DNA of 64,000 nucleotides from Cyanosarcina radialis HA8281-LM2 (lineage in GTDB: Bacteria > Cyanobacteriota > Cyanobacteriia > Cyanobacteriales > CCAP-1448). Location: contig JAHHHA010000016.1 in assembly GCA_019359615.1 (NCBI GenBank), positions 62,001 to 126,000 on the forward strand, in the 5' to 3' direction. A program made the position numbers and the translations under genes. Of this stretch, positions 8,449 through 16,676 are shown one piece after another (within the stretch, counting starts at the first letter, position 1; each line of letters starts with the position of its first letter). The notes beneath the pieces are model-generated. The model saw nothing but the letters and a program-made list of their open reading frames with translations, was not told where the DNA came from and did no database searches.

Positions 8449-9309
8449 ATGACTCAAACTCAAACACTGCAACCCCCCCAGCATCAAGATCGCCAACCTG
8501 GGGTAGAGGCCGAAATGACTCCTAAGCCTAAAACAGACGATCGGCACTATCGCGGCAGCGGGAAACTTAGCGGTCGGGTGGCGTTAATTACTGGCGGCGA
8601 TAGCGGGATCGGTAAGGCGGTGGCTCTTTTTTATGCTAAAGAAGGGGCAGATATAGCGATCGTCTATCTCAATGAAAACGAGGATGCCGAAGAAACCAAA
8701 CGCTTGGTAGAAGCCGAAGGACGGCGCTGTTTGGCTATTGCTGGCGATATTGGCGACGAACAATTTTGCCAGCAAGCGATCGACCAAACGGTAGAAACCT
8801 TGGGGCATTTGGACATTTTGGTCAACAATGCTGCCGAACAGCACCCGCAAGAAAGCATTGCAGATATTAGCGCCGAACAGTTAGAGAGGACTTTTCGCAC
8901 CAATATCTTTGGGATGTTCTTCTTGACAAAGGCAGCTTTGTCACACCTCAAAGAAGGTAGCGCTATTATCAATACCACTTCGGTAACTGCCTATCAAGGT
9001 AGCCCCAAACTATTAGATTACTCTGCCACCAAAGGGGCGATCGTCGCTTTTACGCGATCGCTCTCAAAAGCCCTGGTAGAGAAAAAGATTCGCGTCAACG
9101 GCGTAGCCCCCGGTCCGATTTGGACTCCGTTGATTCCTTCTACTTTTCCCGAAGAGAAGGTAGAAAGTTTTGGGGCGCAAGTTCCCATGCAACGCGCTGG
9201 ACAGCCAGAAGAAGTTGCCCCTAGCTATGTCTTTTTGGCATCAGATGATTCGTCTTACATGACCGGACAAATCTTACACCCCAATGGCGGCACGGTCATT
9301 AACGGTTGA
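8449..9309 (+). CDS. SDR oxidoreductase, general stress protein 39 type
   Basis: This is a 286-residue short-chain dehydrogenase. It has the cofactor motif TGGDSGIGKA, the NNAA motif, catalytic Ser in NTTSV, and YSATK (Tyr and Lys of the catalytic tetrad), then VNGVAPGPIWTPL. The roughly 40-residue hydrophilic N-terminal extension (PPQHQD...KPKTDD) and the C-terminal SSYMTGQILHPNGG end are typical of the YdaD/GSP39/YghA subgroup, linked to general stress. The start is the ATG at 8449; the open frame further upstream translates repeat DNA. ChaB follows 71 nt downstream on the same strand. The physiological substrate is unknown. Confidence 0.88.
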   Translation: MTQTQTLQPPQHQDRQPGVEAEMTPKPKTDDRHYRGSGKLSGRVALITGGDSGIGKAVALFYAKEGADIAIVYLNENEDAEETKRLVEAEGRRCLAIAGDIGDEQFCQQAIDQTVETLGHLDILVNNAAEQHPQESIADISAEQLERTFRTNIFGMFFLTKAALSHLKEGSAIINTTSVTAYQGSPKLLDYSATKGAIVAFTRSLSKALVEKKIRVNGVAPGPIWTPLIPSTFPEEKVESFGAQVPMQRAGQPEEVAPSYVFLASDDSSYMTGQILHPNGGTVING

Positions 9310-9380
9310 GCGGCGAATGTATTCGCGGCTATACAAACACTCGTCTGCCTGCGCAGACTAAAGAATAAGGAGATTTTTCC

Positions 9381-9635
9381 ATGGCTTACCAAAAAATTGA
9401 AGATCTACCTCAAGAAGTGAGAGAGCAACTACCCGAATACGGTCAACGAGTATTCATCGCTGCATTCAATAGTATTGCCGAAAGAAGCGGTGATGAAGAA
9501 GCAGCAAATCGCGTCGCTTGGCAGACTATTAAGCGCTCTCAAGAATTTGTTCGAGGTGAAGACGGTAAATGGCATCAACGCAAAGATTTTCCTTCTTACG
9601 GCAAGGCTGGTGCGCCTAATTTGGCCGGTAATTAA
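9381..9635 (+). CDS. ChaB-domain protein
   Basis: This 84-residue protein has the ChaB fold signature: LPQEVREQLPEYGQRVFIAAFN at residues 8-29, EEAANRVAWQTIKR in the middle, and a WHQRKDFP end. ChaB was named as a putative regulator of cation transport in E. coli, but its biochemical role is not established. The AAGGAGATTTTTCC sequence before the ATG is a strong ribosome binding site. It follows the GSP39-type SDR, a pairing compatible with a shared stress response. Confidence 0.85.
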   Translation: MAYQKIEDLPQEVREQLPEYGQRVFIAAFNSIAERSGDEEAANRVAWQTIKRSQEFVRGEDGKWHQRKDFPSYGKAGAPNLAGN

Positions 9636-9657
9636 AGCAGAATCTCTGGCATTGAGG

Positions 9658-10434
9658 CTAACACCAGGTAGAGAAATCCTGGCCGAACTGGGAAAGAGAA
9701 AGAAGTCGAATGCGGCGATCGCTTCTAACAGATTCTCTCATGGTGGCAGTATTGTAGCCCCAATCTGCTAGAAATAATTGCACCCCTGCTAAATCTGGTA
9801 ACTGTTCGATCGATCGCAAGGTTTCCAGCCGATCTTCTACAAACCAAATGGTCGGGGGGCGATCGCTATAATTGGCTAATAGCTCTCGTAAGGTTTGAGA
9901 TTTAGCCCGCCGCGCCTCTTTACCGATAATCCATCTGGCGGGTAAAGAGATGTCTTGCTGTTGCAATAGTTGCTGGACGAATCGCCCTTCTTTGGTAGTC
10001 ACAATTATCGGCTGCACGTCGCTGGCAAGTAATTCTTGCAGCCGTTGTGCTACCCCTGGATAAAACCGATGCAGCGCCAGCCAACTATCTAAATCGCTAG
10101 CAATCCAACGATCTCGAATTCCATCTAATTTGCTGCCGATATCGGTAGCATTTAAATTTTCTGTTTCTAACAATTCTCGAACAATTACTGGCCAATTTTG
10201 CTCGATTTTAGTTTCTGGAATATCTAGCATTAAGGCACGGATTAAAATTGGCATTTCCCAGCCAATTTCGATGATGGGACGCAAGCGAAAAAAGCGATCG
10301 CGCAAATTTTCTGGCGGTTTGACGCTAGATGAATGCCAAATTTCGCAGTAGGTGTCCCAGGAGGTAGCAAAATATTCCTGGATGCCATCGCACACCACCC
10401 CATCAAAGTCTAGAGCCAGAATATTAGGTAACAT
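9658..10434 (-). CDS. HAD-superfamily hydrolase
   Basis: This 258-residue protein begins with HAD motif I, LALDFDGVVCDG (nucleophile Asp and general-acid Asp two residues apart). Later come the IIVTTK (motif II Thr) and IIGKEARR (motif III-like Lys) segments and the acidic VEDRLETL (motif IV). It is probably a phosphatase of unknown substrate. The ribF stop codon (10439-10437) is two bases from the ATG at 10434; a TTG at 10440 overlapping the stop is an alternative start. Either way the two genes are translationally close. A link with flavin nucleotides is possible but only contextual. Confidence 0.82.
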   Translation of the reverse strand: MLPNILALDFDGVVCDGIQEYFATSWDTYCEIWHSSSVKPPENLRDRFFRLRPIIEIGWEMPILIRALMLDIPETKIEQNWPVIVRELLETENLNATDIGSKLDGIRDRWIASDLDSWLALHRFYPGVAQRLQELLASDVQPIIVTTKEGRFVQQLLQQQDISLPARWIIGKEARRAKSQTLRELLANYSDRPPTIWFVEDRLETLRSIEQLPDLAGVQLFLADWGYNTATMRESVRSDRRIRLLSLSQFGQDFSTWC

Positions 10435-10436
10435 AC

Positions 10437-11516
10437 TCAAGCAAAAAATTCTCTAGCTGCCGCACAATCGGCAGCAATTTGGTCTTTGAGTGCAGCAAGG
10501 TTAGCAAATTTCTGTTCGGGTCGCAAAAACTTTTCTAAACTGACGGTTAAAACCTGCCCGTATAAATCTGGCGATCGATCCAACAAGTGTACTTCTACTG
10601 TAGTAGTCGTACCATCTACCGTCGGGCGCTGACCGATATTCATCACGCCAGCGATGTAGGAGTGTGAAGTGTTGTGGGAAGTGTGGAGTTGAAAATTCTT
10701 CCCCTGCTTCCCCTGCTTCCCCTGCTCCCCCTGCTCTCCCTCTCCCCATCTCCCCATCTCCCCCTCTCCTTCTCCTCCCTCTTCCAGCAGCGAAACTTTG
10801 ACGCAATAAACGCCATGGCAGGGTAAAAACTTCTCTGGCGGTAGCTGAAGGTTAGCGGTAGGAAATCCGATCGTTCTGCCTAGCTGTTGCCCTGCAACTA
10901 CTTTGCCTGTCAAAGTATAACAGCGTCCTAGCAATCGGTTGGCCGTCTCCAAATCTCCCCCCAGGAGGGCGGCGCGAATGCCAGAACTGCTAATTCTTTC
11001 GTTTTGACAGCTTTCCAAGGGGACGATCGTTACTTCAATACCAAAGGTAGCTGCGATCGCTTTTAAGTCGGCAGCGGTACCGGAACGCTGGCAGCCAAAA
11101 TGAAAATTCTCGCCGATGCTGATGTCGGTAGCTTGCAACTGCTGCACCAAAATCTGTTCGACAAATTCCTGCGGACTCATTGCCGCCACGGTGCGATCGA
11201 ATGGTATCACTACTAACTGTCCCACGCCGAGCGATCGCAAGATTTGCTCTCTTTCGGTTAGTGGTGTCAGCAAAGTTCGCTTTTCCCCGCTAAAAAACTC
11301 TTGCGGATGGGGATTAAAAGTTACTACTGTGGGATGTCCTGGTTGGCGTTGGTCTGTAGTCTGTTGTCCGTTGCTGGGAATTTGCCGAGCTAAAATCGGT
11401 CGAATTACTTGTTGATGGCCCCGATGCACGCCATCAAAATTTCCCAAAGCTATGGCAGTTGGCGTTAAAGCTGTTTCTATAGAGAAGTTGCGCTCGGCCG
11501 TCGATCGGTTCACCAC
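10437..11516 (-). CDS. ribF: bifunctional riboflavin kinase/FAD synthetase with low-complexity insert
   Basis: This protein makes FMN from riboflavin and FAD from FMN. The adenylyltransferase half has GNFDGVHRGHQQVI (residues 25-38), TFNPHP and the ISSSGIRAALLGGD signature. The kinase half has the TIGFPTANL motif (216-223), GVYCVKV and PTVDG. Between residues about 244 and 286 there is an insert, rich in Gly-Glu-Gln followed by HTSHNTSHS, that the family does not have; its DNA (10658-10787) belongs to the dispersed GGGGAGAT/GTGTTG repeat family. A shorter atypical stretch is at residues 46-62. The start is GTG. If the insert forms an exposed loop the enzyme should still work, since all core motifs are intact. 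Confidence 0.92.
   Translation of the reverse strand: MVNRSTAERNFSIETALTPTAIALGNFDGVHRGHQQVIRPILARQIPSNGQQTTDQRQPGHPTVVTFNPHPQEFFSGEKRTLLTPLTEREQILRSLGVGQLVVIPFDRTVAAMSPQEFVEQILVQQLQATDISIGENFHFGCQRSGTAADLKAIAATFGIEVTIVPLESCQNERISSSGIRAALLGGDLETANRLLGRCYTLTGKVVAGQQLGRTIGFPTANLQLPPEKFLPCHGVYCVKVSLLEEGGEGEGEMGRWGEGEQGEQGKQGKQGKNFQLHTSHNTSHSYIAGVMNIGQRPTVDGTTTTVEVHLLDRSPDLYGQVLTVSLEKFLRPEQKFANLAALKDQIAADCAAAREFFA
10658..10787. repeat. dispersed repeat in frame inside ribF
   Basis: The plus strand reads GTGTGAAGTGTTGTGGGAAG, then CCCCTGCTTCCCCTGCTTCC units and CTCCCCATCTCCCCATCTCC. These are the same units found between genes elsewhere (14555, 18190, 25390, 33207). The length keeps the ribF frame open. 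Confidence 0.85.
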
Positions 11517-11854
11517 TTTTCATTAAATCTGCCCCATTTTTAACTAGGGACTTGGGCAGAGGCAATAAGTCTGCTTTACATTTTGACACATTTCGTCAAC
11601 CATGAGGCCATAACAGAGAAAAAAGATCCGGCATCATGATGTAGTGCGATCCCCTAAAACCTGGGGACGACATAGCGTTACGCTGCCTTTTGCTCGATGG
11701 GATTCGATAAGAGATCGGAGTAAAGGCGATCGCCCTCTAACAAAATAGAGCATAATTTGTTATGCCATAACTTAGTAAGCCCTAAACTGTTATGGCTATA
11801 ATTAAGGTAGTAAATCTCGCTGACGCATTCTGAAATGGCTAGCGAGGAAGAGAT
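11517..11854. other. gene-free region upstream of the STAND ATPase
   Basis: I see no protein gene longer than a few codons. Near the 3' end are TTGTTATGCCATAAC (a near palindrome, 11757-11771) and a related CTGTTATGGCTATAAT with a TATAAT box at 11797-11802, a plausible -10 without a good -35. A 13-codon ORF (11792-11833) could be a leader. Two small hairpins (CCCC...GGGG near 11652-11667) have no clear role. Confidence 0.4.
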
Positions 11855-13339
11855 ATGGATTATAAAGAAGCACTGAATGTAGTTAAGTCAGCAGTAGCCG
11901 CTAAAACCGAGAAGCAGCTAAGCGAAGCAGAAAAGACGGTTTTGCGCGGCGCTTGGGAGGGTAAAACCTATGACGAGATGACGGTAACTTCTGGTTATAC
12001 CCTTAACTACCTCAAAAACGATGCCGGTCCAAACTTTTGGAAGCTGCTGAGCGAGGTATTTGGAGAGAAAGTCAGTAAAGCTAACTTGCGAGCCATACTA
12101 GAACGACATAGCCGCTACCAATTAGAACGACTCCGGCAAAAGATCGAGCAAACGCGCGAACAAGCTCGCGCTACCTGCAAGGAGAAAGGTGCAACTTCTA
12201 AAGAATGCGCGGTCTTGTGGGATGCGATGGAAGAAATGCAAGCAGAAATAGCTCACAAAAATTCTAAGAAGCGGCTAGATTGGGGAGAAGCCCCTCTTTT
12301 ACCAACATTCTACGGACGCACCAACGAACTCGAAAAACTGAAAAAATGGATTTTGCAGGACAAAGATCCGCTAGTAATTCTGCTAGGAATCGGGGGAATT
12401 GGCAAAACTACCCTAGCGGTTAAGCTAGTTGAAGAAATTCAAGGTGAGTTTGAGTACGTCATTTGGCGATCGCTCCGTTCTCCTTCTCCCCCGCTGGCCG
12501 ATTTGTTAGCCGACATCATTAATTTTTTCTCCCAACAGCAGAGAACCAACTTACCTGAAACAGTGGAAGGCAAACTTTCACTATTAATGGAGCGTTTGCG
12601 CCAGCACCGCTGCTTGTTAATTTTGGATAATGCTGAATCCCTGATGCAGGGCGATAAATTTGCTGGGACGTATCAAACTGGCTACGAAGATTACCGCGAA
12701 CTATGGCGGCGAGTGGGTACGGAAAGACATAAAAGTTGCCTATTATTAACCAGTCGAGAAAACACCAAACAACTGGTGGAACTATCGGCCCAAGGGTTCC
12801 CAGTGCGCTTGCTAGCTATGCCTGGTTTGGAGTCCAAAGCGGCTTATCAGTTACTAGCAGCTAAAGGGTTAGCCGATCGCTCTTCCTGGGAAGATTTAAT
12901 AGCAATCTATCAAGGCAATCCCTTAGCTTTGCAAATTGCTACCGCCACCATTCAGCGCTCTTTTGGGGGCAAGGTGTCTGAGTTTCTCCAACAGAGGGGA
13001 ATCGAAATGGCTCAAATTTTCGATTTAGTCGATCGGCAATTTCATAACTTATCCGATTTAGAGCAAAAAGTGATGTACTGGTTGACGATTAGCCGTCAGC
13101 CGATGTCGTTTGCCGAATTGCAAGAGAGCATCGAGATATCGGGTGCAGAACTCCTAGAAGCGATCGAATCGTTACTGAGGAGATCTCTCGTTCAAGGCGA
13201 AGCCGATTTCCAACTCAATCCGATCGTCCAACAATACACCGCCCACGAACTCGATCGCCAACAGATCCCCTTAACAGAACTGCCAGATAACAAAGATGAC
13301 ATCAGACAAGCACTAGAGCGGATTTTCGATCGAAGCTGA
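11855..13339 (+). CDS. STAND-type NB-ARC ATPase with vWA-MoxR-associated N-terminal HTH domain
   Basis: This is a 494-residue regulatory ATPase. Residues 1-90 (ALNVVKSAVAAKTEKQLSEA, YDEMTVTSGYTLNYL) match the N-terminal helix-turn-helix domain common in cyanobacterial STAND and vWA-MoxR-associated proteins. A helical linker follows. The NB-ARC core begins with FYGRTNELE (152-160), Walker A GIGGIGKTT (178-186), Walker B LLILDNAE (254-261), an LLLTSRE sensor strand (297-302) and a GNPLAL motif (354-359). A winged-helix region fills the rest. Most relatives continue with WD40 or TPR sensor repeats; here the frame stops cleanly at FDRS with none. STAND proteins act in signalling or conflict systems. 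Whether this one is truncated or uses a separate partner is open. Confidence 0.85.
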   Translation: MDYKEALNVVKSAVAAKTEKQLSEAEKTVLRGAWEGKTYDEMTVTSGYTLNYLKNDAGPNFWKLLSEVFGEKVSKANLRAILERHSRYQLERLRQKIEQTREQARATCKEKGATSKECAVLWDAMEEMQAEIAHKNSKKRLDWGEAPLLPTFYGRTNELEKLKKWILQDKDPLVILLGIGGIGKTTLAVKLVEEIQGEFEYVIWRSLRSPSPPLADLLADIINFFSQQQRTNLPETVEGKLSLLMERLRQHRCLLILDNAESLMQGDKFAGTYQTGYEDYRELWRRVGTERHKSCLLLTSRENTKQLVELSAQGFPVRLLAMPGLESKAAYQLLAAKGLADRSSWEDLIAIYQGNPLALQIATATIQRSFGGKVSEFLQQRGIEMAQIFDLVDRQFHNLSDLEQKVMYWLTISRQPMSFAELQESIEISGAELLEAIESLLRRSLVQGEADFQLNPIVQQYTAHELDRQQIPLTELPDNKDDIRQALERIFDRS

Positions 13340-13436
13340 AACAATTGTCAATTCGCAATTCGCAGTTCGCAATTTTAGGGCAGAGAGTATCAATTTGATA
13401 GACTGGATCGAGTGGGAAACTTGGATATAAAAAGCT

Positions 13437-14021
13437 ATGAACTCTCAAGGGCGATACGTTGCTCCGCAACAGGCTGCGCCAACGCTGGCAGTAGAACATG
13501 ATGGTAGGAGACGTTCAAAGCGATCGCTCCTCCAACATCTGATGAAAGGATTGCTGTTGTTGTGCGTAGCTGGTTTCTGGCTGCTTACCGTACCTGGTGC
13601 GATCGCTCAAGAAAATACAGTTAACTACACCCTTACTGACTTACAGCATCGAGACTTTTCTCACAAAGATTTATCTGGTACCTCTTTTGCTGGCGGTAAT
13701 ATGCAGGAGGCAAATTTTGAAGAAGCCAACCTGCAAGCAACCATCCTCACCAAGAGTTCGTTCTTACAAGCTAACCTGAAAGGAGCTAATTTAGCGGGGT
13801 CGCTGGCCGATCGAGTAGTTTTTAGTCGCGCCGACTTAACTAACACCATCTTCACCGATGCGATCGCTACCAGTACCAATTTTTTTGAAGCCCAAATTAC
13901 TGGGGCAGATTTTTCCGGCGCTTTGCTCGATCCCTACGAAGTGACGCGGATGTGCGAACGCGCTGATGGAGTTAATCCCGTTACAGGTGTTTCTACCCGC
14001 GAAAGTCTAGGCTGCGAGTGA
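13437..14021 (+). CDS. exported pentapeptide-repeat protein
   Basis: This protein has a hydrophobic segment [13 protein letters not shown] ending in GAIAQ, a likely signal peptide cleaved before Gln, then about 18 A(D/N)LxX pentapeptides ([20 protein letters not shown] and onward) that form a right-handed beta-helix. A short Cys-containing tail (MCERADG...LGCE) resembles thylakoid-lumen pentapeptide proteins. The start is uncertain: the first ATG at 13437 adds a basic 35-residue leader that includes repeat-derived sequence, while the ATG at 13542 gives a standard signal peptide. It lies 97 nt after the STAND ATPase gene on the same strand. Function is unknown. Confidence 0.8.
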   Translation: MNSQGRYVAPQQAAPTLAVEHDGRRRSKRSLLQHLMKGLLLLCVAGFWLLTVPGAIAQENTVNYTLTDLQHRDFSHKDLSGTSFAGGNMQEANFEEANLQATILTKSSFLQANLKGANLAGSLADRVVFSRADLTNTIFTDAIATSTNFFEAQITGADFSGALLDPYEVTRMCERADGVNPVTGVSTRESLGCE

Positions 14022-14083
14022 ACAAGTAATAGTTACTATGATTTGTTTGATTAAATGATAACTACGATCGAAAACGCCTTCAT

Positions 14084-14134
14084 CATAGTCTTCAATCAAT
14101 CATAGTCTTCAATCAATCATTCAAATCATAGTCG
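14084..14134. repeat. tandem 17-bp repeat
   Basis: CATAGTCTTCAATCAAT occurs twice head to tail (14084-14100, 14101-14117), followed by a degenerate CATTCAAATCATAGTC. It lies directly upstream of the SUI1 gene. Confidence 0.7.
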
Positions 14135-14139
14135 GTAAT

Positions 14140-14493
14140 ATGGCTTCTTCAAATCCCAAAGCTTCTGCCCAAAAGAAAATTATCTATCAGGAATTTGGTA
14201 ACGCTGACAACCCAGAAGCGATCGAACGGCCAGCTTTAGAATTACCCCCAGCACAGCAAAATCTCAAGGTGCAAGCTTCCCGGAAAGGACGCAAGGGCAA
14301 AACTGTAACTGTAATTAGCGGTTTTCAAATGAAGCCAGAAAGTCTTCAGGCTTTGCTGAAACAGCTAAAAACCCAATGCGGTGCTGGTGGTACGGTTAAA
14401 GATAACGAAATCGAAATTCAAGGCGACCACAAACAAAAGCTACTGCAAATTCTTACCCAGTTGGGCTACAAAGCCAAAATCAGCGGCGGCTAA
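14140..14493 (+). CDS. yciH: SUI1/YciH family translation factor
   Basis: This is a 117-residue protein of the eIF1/SUI1 family. The C-terminal fold has KGKTVTVISGF, LKTQCGAGGTVKDNEIEIQG and HKQKLLQILTQLGY, the typical SUI1 core. The N-terminal 50 residues are hydrophilic and variable. Bacterial YciH can discriminate aberrant initiation complexes in vitro and acts in stress; in cyanobacteria it is widespread but little studied. It is flanked by repeats and probably forms its own unit. Confidence 0.9.
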   Translation: MASSNPKASAQKKIIYQEFGNADNPEAIERPALELPPAQQNLKVQASRKGRKGKTVTVISGFQMKPESLQALLKQLKTQCGAGGTVKDNEIEIQGDHKQKLLQILTQLGYKAKISGG

Positions 14494-14504
14494 GAAAAGT
14501 GTGA

Positions 14505-14608
14505 AGTGTTGAGTGCTTGGAAGCCTGGAGTGAGAAGAGTGGAGTGTTGAGTGTTAAACGCTCCCCATCTCCCCATCTCCCCATCTCCCCATCTCCCTCT
14601 CTCCCCAC
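14505..14608. repeat. composite dispersed repeat (GTGTTGAGTG plus CCCCATCT octamers)
   Basis: GTGAAGTGTTGAGTG and GTGGAGTGTTGAGTG units are followed by four CTCCCCAT octamers. This separates the converging SUI1 and dps genes. The composite order (GTGTTGA units, then CCCCATCT units) is the same as inside ribF. Confidence 0.8.
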
Positions 14609-14609
14609 T

Positions 14610-15164
14610 CTAATTATGAGCGGCTTGCACGAACCCCAAGGTGAGGCTATCGGGAGCGAGGAAATGAGACAAGTGGTAAGCTCTCTCCTCAGTTTCCAGA
14701 AGCATTTGCTCGTACATATAGCGGGTAGCGCGATCGCCTAAACTTTCAGCTTGTCCCGCTTGACGGCGCAGCAATTGAATGACTGCTTGCTCGGCTACTA
14801 GATCGTGTTCTACCATCTGCCGACAGTTATAGATGCCGTCGATTTCTGGCGTAAAACAACATAATTCCGCTAATTTGCTAAAGCTAGCCACTGGTACGCC
14901 GCCTAAGCCGTTTAAACGTTCTCCCAATTGATGGACGTATTCTTGGGCTTCTTTGCTGCTGTCTTGAAAAAACTCGTGTAAAGAGTAAAATTCTGCTCCT
15001 TCAACCACAAAGTGATGCTTTTGATATTGCAAGTACAGTGCTTGAAAACTCGCCAAGGCCATGTTTAACCCCTCGCACACTGGCACTGTGACGCTTTTAT
15101 CCAGCAACACTGGATTATCAGAAACTTCACCAAAGGAGCGTAATAAGGTTTGAGTGTCAGCCAT
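14610..15164 (-). CDS. dpsA: Dps family ferroxidase/DNA-protection protein (DpsA)
   Basis: This 184-residue protein is very close to cyanobacterial DpsA. It has the block [21 protein letters not shown] followed by SLHEFF and the [12 protein letters not shown] loop, then [15 protein letters not shown]. Dps dodecamers oxidise and store iron at inter-subunit ferroxidase sites and protect DNA; the conserved His in KHHFVVEG, His/Asp in SLHEFFQD and the following acidic residues fit those sites. AGAGAGGAGAACC before the ATG is a strong ribosome binding site. It is transcribed alone, towards the SUI1 gene. Confidence 0.93.
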   Translation of the reverse strand: MADTQTLLRSFGEVSDNPVLLDKSVTVPVCEGLNMALASFQALYLQYQKHHFVVEGAEFYSLHEFFQDSSKEAQEYVHQLGERLNGLGGVPVASFSKLAELCCFTPEIDGIYNCRQMVEHDLVAEQAVIQLLRRQAGQAESLGDRATRYMYEQMLLETEERAYHLSHFLAPDSLTLGFVQAAHN

Positions 15165-15579
15165 GGTTCTCCTCTCTTTCCGGTAAACGATCGTTTTGGA
15201 GTGGATCGATCTATATCAATTCTAGGAGTTAGAACCAAATATGACGCTTAATTAACAACATCTTTGCAGTTTTTTAAAGTTTTTGCCCCATTCTGGGTAC
15301 TATATGAATGAGAATATTTTGCACTGATTATGGTTAAGCGATATCCATCGGCAGCAAGGTAAAGCAGAAGTAGGGGAGCGAAGTTCGTCTCATCTGTACC
15401 TCGATCGAGATGCTAGAGATCGTAATTTTTCGATAATCTCAGGTGTGACGGCCAGCGATCGCCTCTAGATCTAAGTTCTTTACCTTCACTGCTTTTGTTT
15501 CAAAATTGACAAATTATATCTGTAGATATTGCCATATGTCCGACCCTAGTTTTATACTAATTGATAATTACTTGCAATT
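15165..15579. promoter_or_regulatory. gene-free region with promoter for 15580 gene
   Basis: There is no protein gene in these 415 nt. At the right end TTGCCA (15529-15534) and TATACT (15553-15558) lie 18 bp apart, a good sigma-70-type pair 22 bp before the ATG at 15580. A TTGACA at 15506-15511 may be a second -35. The left half should hold the divergent dps promoter. A small RNA cannot be excluded; I see no clear terminator for one. Confidence 0.5.
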
Positions 15580-15834
15580 ATGGAAGGAATGAAATCTTTA
15601 CAAGCAGATTCAGAAGCCGCGCAGACATTGGGGGTAAAGGGGGCGGAGCGTTGGGAAATTTACTGGCGCTTGCAGCAACTAGATATCCCGGCTCAGTGTG
15701 CGACTAACCAGCCATTAAAGGCGCAGATTACCAGTCCAGCAGCAGTGGTTCAAGTTTGGAGCGTCGTCAGACAAACGACAGCGCCTCGGCGGGAGCTAGT
15801 CCTCTGGTTGCATCGTTGCTGGCAAGCAGAGTGA
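15580..15834 (+). CDS. small conserved-looking cyanobacterial protein
   Basis: This is an 84-residue protein I cannot name. It is soluble and Trp-rich (WEIYWRLQQL, VVQVWSVVRQ, LVLWLHRCWQ), with amphipathic helices. GGAAGG precedes the second in-frame ATG (MKSLQ, residue 4), so translation may start there. A good promoter lies just upstream and the [2Fe-2S] protein gene follows 40 nt later, so the two probably form an operon. Similar short genes are common in cyanobacteria; the function is unknown. Confidence 0.65.
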   Translation: MEGMKSLQADSEAAQTLGVKGAERWEIYWRLQQLDIPAQCATNQPLKAQITSPAAVVQVWSVVRQTTAPRRELVLWLHRCWQAE

Positions 15835-15874
15835 GAGCGCAGTTTATAAATAGCAATTATGGGGAAGTGAAAAT

Positions 15875-16450
15875 ATGAGTAAGTACACTCAAGTAGCAGA
15901 ACTTAAGGTCGCAGGCCAGTTTTTAGGATTTTTATTTAAAGATGGCTATAAGATCGAATACTTGCGACTTGGTACTCCCCAAGGAGAATTTTGGTTTAAG
16001 CCTGCCAAAGAATTACGCCCAGTGCTGGAGGGATATTTAAATCCAGGCGATGCGATCGAGATCGGTGGCGAAGGCAAACGCGATCTCAAAAGCGGCAAGC
16101 TGAAATTGAAAGCTTATGAGGTAAAAAGGGCAGGAGAGAGAGAGGAGGAGAGAGGGAGAGAGGGAGAGAGGGAGAGAACAGAATTAAGCAAAAATGCCAG
16201 CATTTTGATCTGTCAGAAATCGGATTGCCAGAAACGAGGTGGAAAAGCGATTTGTGAGGCGCTAGAGGCAGGATTGCGAGATCGCAATTTATCAGAGCAA
16301 GTGAAGATTAAGGGTACTGGTTGTCTCAAGCAATGCAAGGCAGGCCCCAATCTAGTTTTTATGCCAGATAAAACTCGCTACAGTAAGGTTTCTCCGGCCC
16401 AAATCCCTAACTTAATTGCCAAGCACTTTCCCATCTCCGGTTCAAATTGA
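15875..16450 (+). CDS. thioredoxin-like [2Fe-2S] ferredoxin domain protein
   Basis: This 191-residue protein has two parts. Residues 1-84 form a small beta-rich domain (LGFLFKDGYKIEYLRLGTPQ, LNPGDAIEIGGEGKRD). Residues 108-190 are a thioredoxin-like [2Fe-2S] domain with ligand cysteines C113-x4-C118 and C150-x3-C154 (ICQKSDCQK and GTGCLKQC), as in NuoE- or shethna-like ferredoxins. The linker (about residues 86-102) is a Glu-Arg-Gly run encoded by GAGAGAGGGAGA repeat DNA. It may carry electrons, but no partner enzyme is adjacent other than the small Trp-rich protein. Confidence 0.85.
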   Translation: MSKYTQVAELKVAGQFLGFLFKDGYKIEYLRLGTPQGEFWFKPAKELRPVLEGYLNPGDAIEIGGEGKRDLKSGKLKLKAYEVKRAGEREEERGREGERERTELSKNASILICQKSDCQKRGGKAICEALEAGLRDRNLSEQVKIKGTGCLKQCKAGPNLVFMPDKTRYSKVSPAQIPNLIAKHFPISGSN

Positions 16451-16489
16451 TAGCGTGAGTCCCAGATGGTTGGGTTTGTTGGGTTTCCT

Positions 16490-16666
16490 GTGTCGAGCCA
16501 GTAGGGTGTGTTAGCGCAACGTAACGCACCCTACTGGCGTGTCAAGCCTAAAATGGTGCTCCTGCGGCGGACTGTTGAACTTAACTCAGAGCAGGAATTA
16601 TTGCCGCCTAACGCACTCTACCTAATGCAACAAATTAAGGTTGACACGCCACTACTGGCTCGACAC
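16490..16666. mobile_element. MITE-like foldback element, 177 bp
   Basis: The terminal inverted repeats GTGTCGAGCCAGTAG (16490-16504) and CTACTGGCTCGACAC (16652-16666) are a perfect 15-bp pair. Inside, GGCGTGTCAA (16536-16545) pairs with TTGACACGCC (16641-16650), and CCAGTAGGGTG/CACCCTACTGG (16498-16537) form a further hairpin. No ORF. It lies between the converging [2Fe-2S] protein gene and pepA. Confidence 0.7.
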
Positions 16667-16676
16667 CACTTTAGAC

